Part shown: positions 58,702-64,000 of the stretch, in pieces
Position numbering within the stretch: position 1 is the first letter of the stretch
Layout: the number at the start of each line of letters is the position of its first letter
DNA from: Rhizaria sp. SCN 62-66
Lineage: Eukaryota > Rhizaria, unplaced
Assembly (NCBI GenBank): GCA_001724265.1
Contig: MEDY01000255.1
Span: 22,319 to 86,318, forward strand
Direction: 5' to 3'
Length of the DNA: 64,000 bases
The notes under the pieces: generated by a model
Databases searched by the model: none
What the model saw: the letters and a program-made list of their open reading frames with translations, nothing else
Told to the model about the DNA's origin: nothing
Made by a program: the position numbers and the translations under genes

Positions 58702-61700
58702 ATGAGCACCGCTGCCCCCGCGCCGGCCTCCAAGGCCCCCGCGCACGCCGCGGTCGCCTCAGCCCCTGCTGCTGTTGCAGTCGCTTCCGCCCCCGTTGCC
58801 AGCAGCAGCGCTGACGACGCCGCGGCCGCCGAGCAGCCCGAACAAGGCCTGGACGCGGACGTGCTTGACGCGGCGCGGCACCAGGTTCTCGACTACATTG
58901 TGCGCCTCGCGGGCGTCGAGGTCGACCCCAGCCCCGAGCCCGTCGAGACCGAGGCCGAGGCCGCGGCGGCCGCCACCGCCGCCAAACAGCTCGAGGCGTT
59001 TCTGCTCGAGGACATGCGCAACGGCGAGCTGGCCGCTGAGGCCGACGCCGCCGCGCTCGCCTACGACAGCGCGAATGCGGCCCACGACAGCGGCGACCAC
59101 GACGCTGACGCCGACGCAGAGATGGGCCTGCCGTCGCCGCCGCCGCGCCTCTTCACCCTGCCCGTCTCGCGCGCGCGCCCGCTGTCGCTGCTCTCGGCAT
59201 CTTCCCCGCTGCCGCCGCTCGCGCGCGCGCAGCTGAACTTCCTGGTCTCGACCGTGGCCGATCACCTCAAGTCGCTGGCCGAGGCCATCGACATGGTGCG
59301 CGCCGACACGGACTCGGACCGCGCGCGCCACGTCTCGGCGTGCCGCGCGCTCACAACGCTGCTGCAGGAGCAGCGCGCGCAGGGCGAGGCGCTGGTGGTG
59401 GCGGCGCGGCGGTACCGCGACCGCGCGACTCGCGAGAAGGCCCGCACTGCCGACCTGCTCGGCCAGCTGTCGCACTTGCGCCAGGCGAGCGAGCTGGACC
59501 GGGACCGCTCCAAGCGCAGCGAGGAGGCCATCGAGGAGCTGCACACGCGACACAACCGCGAGGTGGCGATGCTGAAGGAGCATATCGAGGCGCTCCAGCG
59601 AGAAGTGACTGTGGCGCAGGCCTACGGCAAGGAGCAGGAGAGCAAGAGCCTCGACGCTCGGTACGTCTCGAACACATCGATTTCAACAAAGCTACAGCCG
59701 ACGACGATGATAGTGATATATTATGGTGAGGGCTGTTCATAATCTGTTTTTATATTCTTCAACTCTTTTAATAATTAGGTTACCTTACCTAGTACTCATT
59801 TTTACCTTTTATGCCTATATATTTGTGTTTGCTGCTCTCGTATCCCAGGCGTACCGCTGCGGCTGCCTTAAGACAGGTGGAAGAGCGCGACCGTGAAATT
59901 GAGCGCCTCCAGGGCGACATCGAGGCCCTCGAGCACGGCTACAGCGACGACGACGAGAACAACGACGAAAACAACACCAACGCTGAGCATCAGCCTTCTG
60001 CTGACGGTGCTGCTGCTGCGGCTGCCCCAGCCGCTGCTCCTGCTGCTTCTGCCGCTAGTTTCGCGGCTCGCCGCCGCCTGGCGCTCAACGGCGGCGACCC
60101 CGACGGCGCCGGCTCTGTGGCGGGCTCCCGCCGGGGTTCTCTGTCCGGCGGCAGCGGGCGCCGCGACTCCTTCTCAGGCGCCGGCGGCCGCAGGGACTCG
60201 CTGGGCCGCGGCGGGCTGCTGGCGGCCGCGGCGGCGGCGGCAGGCGCCGGCGGCGCGGGCTCCGCCGAGAGCCGCGCGACTGTGAGCCGCGACGTGGCGA
60301 GCGAGATGGAGCTCCGTCAGTGGCTGGTGATGCAGCTGGCCGACCTCAAGCACTCGATGGAGAGCATGGGCATGGACACCACCGCCGTCGCCGCCGCCGC
60401 CGCCTCCGCGGCCTCACAGCTCGACCCCAGCAACGCCAACAATAGCAGTAGCGCCAGCAACAAGGACGGCGACTCGGCTGCCGCCGGCACCGAGGCTAAG
60501 GACGACAATGGCCACGACGCCGCCAACGCAGACGGCGCCAACGCCGCGGGCAGCAGCAGCGACGGCGACAAGAACCAGGGCGCGCAGACGCAGACTGCGC
60601 TGGCGCAGCAGCTGCGGCGCGTGCGCGCCGAGGTCGTGGCCACGCAGGCGCGCGCCGCGGCCGCGGTGCAGGCCGTGCGCGCCGTGTACCGCGCGCGCGT
60701 CGACGCGGCCGTGCAAAGTGCGGTCGCCGCGGCGACGGCGCAGCTCGAGCAGCGCATCGCAGAGCTGACGGAGCAGCTGGCCGCCAAGCGCGGGGACGGC
60801 GATGACGATGAGAAGCGCCGCCTCCAGGGTGAGGTGGACCGCGCGAACAAGGAGGCCGCGGCAGCGGCGCGCGCGGCGGCGGCGGCGGCGGCCGCTGCGG
60901 CCGAGGCCGAGGCCAAGGCCAGCCAGCGCCCCGCGCCCATCGACGACGACGACGACCTGTTCGGCGACAAGAAGATGACTCTGGCGGCGGCGTTGACGGC
61001 GCTGCGGGAGCTGCACGCCACGCACACGCGCCGCGAGCGCGAGCGGACGCGGCTTGCCGAGGACCTGGTGGCGGCGTCGCTGGCGGAGCGCGCGCTGCGC
61101 GAGCAGGTGGACTACGCGAGCCAGGCCGTCGAGACCGAGGCCGCGCGCCGCCGCCAGGCCGAGACGATCGCGGTCACCGAGCGCGCGCGGCGCACCAAGG
61201 CCTACGCGGACCTGACGGCGATGCACGCCACGCTCACTGAGTGGGTCACCGCGATCCATGACCCCGCATCGGCGCTTACCCGCCAGCACAACAGCCAAAC
61301 CATGCCTTTTCCTGGCTCCGGAGTTGGTGCCGGCGCGGCTAATGCCGCCGGTGCTGCGGGGGCGATGGGTGGCCTAACTTACGGGTTCCCGTCAGCGCTG
61401 ATGGGCTCGGTGGGCGGCGCGTCGCAGACCCCCTCAGCGATGGCCAAAGCGACGGCCACTGCGGCGGCGGCGGCGGCGGCGGCCGCGGTCGCTGCGGTTG
61501 CGGTGCGTCCCTCGACCCCCGTGAACCAGGGCCGGCATCTGATGATGAACAGCAACAACAGCAGCAGCAACATGCAGAGCAACGAGAGTAACGCGATCTC
61601 TAGCTTTAGCTCGAGCTCTAATGTGCCCAGCTCCAGCGTGAGCGGTATCGTGGCCCCCAAGGTCATGTCCGGAAGCCACTCCCCGGCTCAGCGGGCGCTC

Positions 61701-62183
61701 GGCCCTACCCTGGCCGGCCCCAACTCTACCTCCAGCGCCAGCAGCAGTGCCAGCAGCAGCAGCAGCTCTGGCGCCGCAGCGGGCAGCGGTAGCAACGTGA
61801 ACAAGCGTCTGGCCTCGCTGGCGGTGCCCGTGGCCGCGAACCTCGACGGCGGCGCCGGCAGTGCGCACGCGCACAGCAGCCTGGGCGGCAGCGTCGGCAT
61901 GGGCAACCTGCTCCTCGGCGCGCTCGCCGCGGCCGCGGCGCCGCAGTCGCAGCACGCGCCCCCGCCGCCGCCCGACGGGACGACGACGCTGAGCGCGAGC
62001 GCGAGCGGCGGGTTGGAGCCCAGCGTGTCGGGCATGCCGCCGCAGAAACGCTTCCTGGCGCCGACCGGTGAGCACACGGGCGGGCGGCTGGCGGGCTCGC
62101 GATCGGGCTCCAGGGCCGGATCGCGCGCTGGCAGCCGCAGGGGGTCGGTCTCAGGGGACAGCGGGCCCGTACCCAAAATGTAA
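58702..62183 (+). CDS. Large Ala-rich coiled-coil protein, function unknown
   Basis: Exons 58702-59660 and 59849-62183; 188-nt intron (GTACGT...CCCAG); 1,097 aa; stop TAA. The splice keeps a heptad-like coiled coil in register (EALQREVTVAQAYGKEQ...RQVEERDREIERLQGDIEAL). Further predicted coiled coil lies at about 560-780 (QTALAQQLRRVRAEVVATQ; AQLEQRIAELTEQLAAKR; TRRERERTRLAEDLVAASL). The N-terminal third is acidic and Ala-rich. The last 300 residues are Ser/Ala/Gly-rich and disordered, ending in an Arg/Ser/Gly repeat (GSRSGSRAGSRAGSRRGS). There is no enzymatic motif. It could be a cytoskeletal or centrosomal scaffold, but nothing in the sequence proves this. Confidence 0.7.
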
Positions 62184-62608
62184 GGGGCGCGGGTGAGTGC
62201 ACACGTGCAAGACCTTTCCTCCGTTTCTGTATACATGTACCTATCGAATGAAAGAATGGATGTAGTTCAGGAACTAAGAATGATGTGATATAGACTTGAA
62301 TCTCCGTATTTTCTAATAAAATACTTTATGCTCTCAAAACAAAACACATTTTGTGGCAATTTTTACAAGCTGTAGTTAGAATTGCTTCGGTTGATATTCG
62401 CTCATGAGAACAAAAGACTAGGTATATATGTATTCAGAAAGGTGAGATGGGGAACACAATAAATGAGTGGTGATATAACGTATCGGTAACACAGTAAGAC
62501 AGAAAAAAACATTAATCCTATATGATCATAGCATATCAGCATAACAACTGTCGTTGCGCAACAAAAAGCTTGTTGTCAGAGGCTGTAGAGCGTGGGCATT
62601 GCGACTGC
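62184..62608. other. Convergent 3' region
   Basis: AT-rich flanks of the coiled-coil gene (plus) and TMEM258-like gene (minus). AATAAA at 62315-62320 is a likely polyadenylation signal for the former. Confidence 0.5.
62315..62320 (+). terminator. Candidate polyadenylation signal of the coiled-coil gene
   Basis: AATAAA about 132 nt after the TAA stop. Confidence 0.35.
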
Positions 62609-63125
62609 TTAGACCCAGAGACCGGCCCAAAGAAGAAGGAAGAGGACAGAGAAACCGAGCGCAAAGGACGCAATCAGAGCTATATAAGGGAAGATCGGGC
62701 AAGAGCAGATAGTGTTAGCTCGTGAGAAAGATTGCCCTTGCGAAGCAACTCTGGCGGAAGATTCAATGATACACCGAAGTTCGAGATAGAGCACAGTAGT
62801 ACGTACCGAGAGGAATCTCCTTGATAAGGCTGCGCTTGGAATTCGAGACAGAGGTCTCGTAGCTATTGTGCGATTTCGAGAGAGGAGGTGGAAAGCAAAT
62901 TGAATTGAAGTGAGATTGTCGAAAGGACGAGGCGACGCAGCACACGAAATAGTTGCTAGGGAGGCGGAACAAGTGATGTGAGAGCTCTAGAACGTACATA
63001 AAGAAGGCCATAGCAAAGAAAATTCCGACAGCGCCAAGAGCGGAGAAGTAGAAGAAGAACTGGTCAGGAGCGACCGGGGGAACGTAGGGGATCGTCTTGA
63101 TATTGGACAGGATGGTTCCCTTCAT
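62609..63125 (-). CDS. TMEM258/OST5-like subunit of oligosaccharyltransferase
   Basis: Exons 63125-62998, 62862-62807 and 62679-62609; 84 aa; stop TAA. Introns of 135 and 127 nt both start GTACGT. The spliced protein has two membrane segments (FFFYFSALGAVGIFFAMAFF; ALIASFALGFSVLFLLWAGL) joined by IYETSVSNSKRSLIKEIP. This matches human TMEM258 (about 79 aa), whose loop reads VYEVTSTKYTRDIYKEL and whose end reads GFGVLFLLLWVGIYV. TMEM258/Ost5 is a small ER-membrane subunit of the OST complex, which N-glycosylates proteins. The gene is too fragmented to show as one open frame; the three exons were joined by splice consensus and frame. Confidence 0.88.
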
Positions 63126-63605
63126 CTTTCTTAGGAAGCAGTTGACACACAAGGAAGGACAACAAAGAAACAGAAATAAATCAGTGATGAGATTAATGCA
63201 AGGTCGTTTTGGACAATGAAAGACAGTTCGAGTAACGGATGGTACATGACGATCTGACCTGTTGATTAATCGCTGACTGGTCCTTTGCTTTGGTGACTGT
63301 GGTCTGACCAAGATGACTGTGAGCACCCCAGTCAAAATCAAACAAACTGGTATTTACGCTCTCAAAACATACGTGAGATTGAATATGGATAAAATACAGT
63401 TTTTCCTTAGTGCATAGCACGGCTGACTTGCAATTGACTTTGACAAAAGCACAATGTGCTGCGGTACAGGAGGAAATAGCTCGACATGATGACCGTGAGC
63501 AGCCTCGGCAAAGTTAAGCCGTGGGCTGGGAGCCGCGCACGGCGGGGTGATCTTGAGCCTGTTCTTCCGAGGTCGTCTGCTCCACTGTCACTGGGTTTTT
63601 CAACA
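63126..63605. promoter_or_regulatory. Divergent intergenic region (TMEM258 / RPL7)
   Basis: About 0.5 kb between the divergent TMEM258-like and ribosomal protein genes, so both promoters should be here. No specific element recognised. Confidence 0.4.
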
Positions 63606-64000
63606 ATGGTGTACGTCAAACGCAAACTATCTCTTCTTTTCATTCCGTTCATTGACTGCTCAATCGGCGCCGCGCTCTCCAACACGCATTTGCAACGCAA
63701 AAGCGAAGGTGCGAAGTGGACGAAAGTTGGGCTGCCATCTGGTCCTCTTCCAATTGCCCGCTCAACCCTGCGCCGTCCCTATCTGTTTTTGCCTGTGATC
63801 TGCAATGATGGCCTACTCTGTTCTTTATACTCACATCTCACTCTTTTCTCTCCTTGCTTCTGTTTGCACCCTCTGCGCATCCAAACAGTAACGTTGCCCC
63901 TAAGGCTAAGACTGCCATCAAGGCCCCCGAGTCCTTCCTCCGCCTCCAGCGCATCCAGAAGAAGCGTGCTGCTTCTGCGCTCCGCCTCAAGGCTTCCGTT
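63606..64000 (+). CDS. RPL7: Ribosomal protein L7 (uL30), 5' part only
   Basis: Exon 1 63606-63610 (ATG GT), 278-nt intron 63611-63888 (GTACGT...ACAG), exon 2 63889 to the window end. The join gives MVNVAPKAKTAIKAPESFLR followed by a Lys/Arg-rich stretch (RIQKKRAASALRLKA). This fits the basic N-terminal extension of eukaryotic L7, which has PE(S/T)xLKK followed by basic helices. The gene is cut by the window edge before the core domain, so the assignment depends on a short basic segment. Another ribosomal protein with a basic tail is possible. An intron right after the start codon is common in ribosomal protein genes. Confidence 0.55.
   Translation, partial: MVYVKRKLSLLFIPFIDCSIGAALSNTHLQRKSEGAKWTKVGLPSGPLPIARSTLRRPYLFLPVICNDGLLCSLYSHLTLFSPCFCLHPLRIQTVTLPLRLRLPSRPPSPSSASSASRRSVLLLRSASRLP

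Overview
This window is nuclear DNA from a eukaryotic microbe, most likely a flagellated protist. It carries about 16 protein genes. Most are split by short (about 127-245 nt) AT-rich spliceosomal introns, and the exons are GC-rich and alanine/serine-rich. The gene set includes a RIB43A-type flagellar microtubule protein, a NEDD1-like gamma-tubulin recruiter, tubulin cofactor D, a TTL-domain protein, a cathepsin X/Z-like protease, TMEM258/OST5 and the start of a probable ribosomal protein L7. I cannot name the lineage from the sequence. No rRNA, tRNA, CRISPR array or viral gene was seen.

Layout. 635-6490 (-): CCCH/DEAH-helicase/RBR fusion. 6.5-8.1 kb: non-coding, with a large foldback element. 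8094-9847 (-): cathepsin X/Z-like protease. 10658-11466 (+): CHCHD2/10-like twin-CX9C protein. 12617-15865 (+): IF-3-like factor. 16343-33439 (+): giant UPL3/TRIP12-type HECT ubiquitin ligase. 33665-36339 (-): NEDD1-like WD40 protein. 37221-37859 (+): bromodomain-NET protein. 38306-44794 (-): tubulin cofactor D. 45315-46858 (+): ENTH-domain protein. 47660-50519 (+): TTL/Pby1-like protein. 51058-52502 (+): RNase H1. 53079-54546 (-): RIB43A. 55494-58061 (+): ankyrin protein. 58702-62183 (+): coiled-coil protein. 62609-63125 (-): TMEM258/OST5. 63606 onward (+): ribosomal protein L7 start, cut by the window edge.

Three genome-level signals stand out. (1) The HECT gene is one open frame of 5,699 codons, broken only by three in-frame TAG triplets. 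None of the 15 other genes with a visible end stops with TAG (TAA or TGA only), which suggests TAG is a sense codon here. (2) All 25 introns I could place have G at +5, and 24 of 25 have C at +4 (consensus GTACGT), which suggests a co-evolved U1 snRNA. (3) A short palindromic DNA word, around GTCTAAGTACCCCTTAGAC, recurs in both orientations and several reading frames inside coding sequence. It often sits where low-complexity inserts join conserved domains.

Many proteins (HECT ligase, cofactor D, IF-3, NEDD1, TTL) are much longer than their relatives because of Ser/Ala/Asn/Gln/Asp-rich insertions within otherwise recognisable folds.
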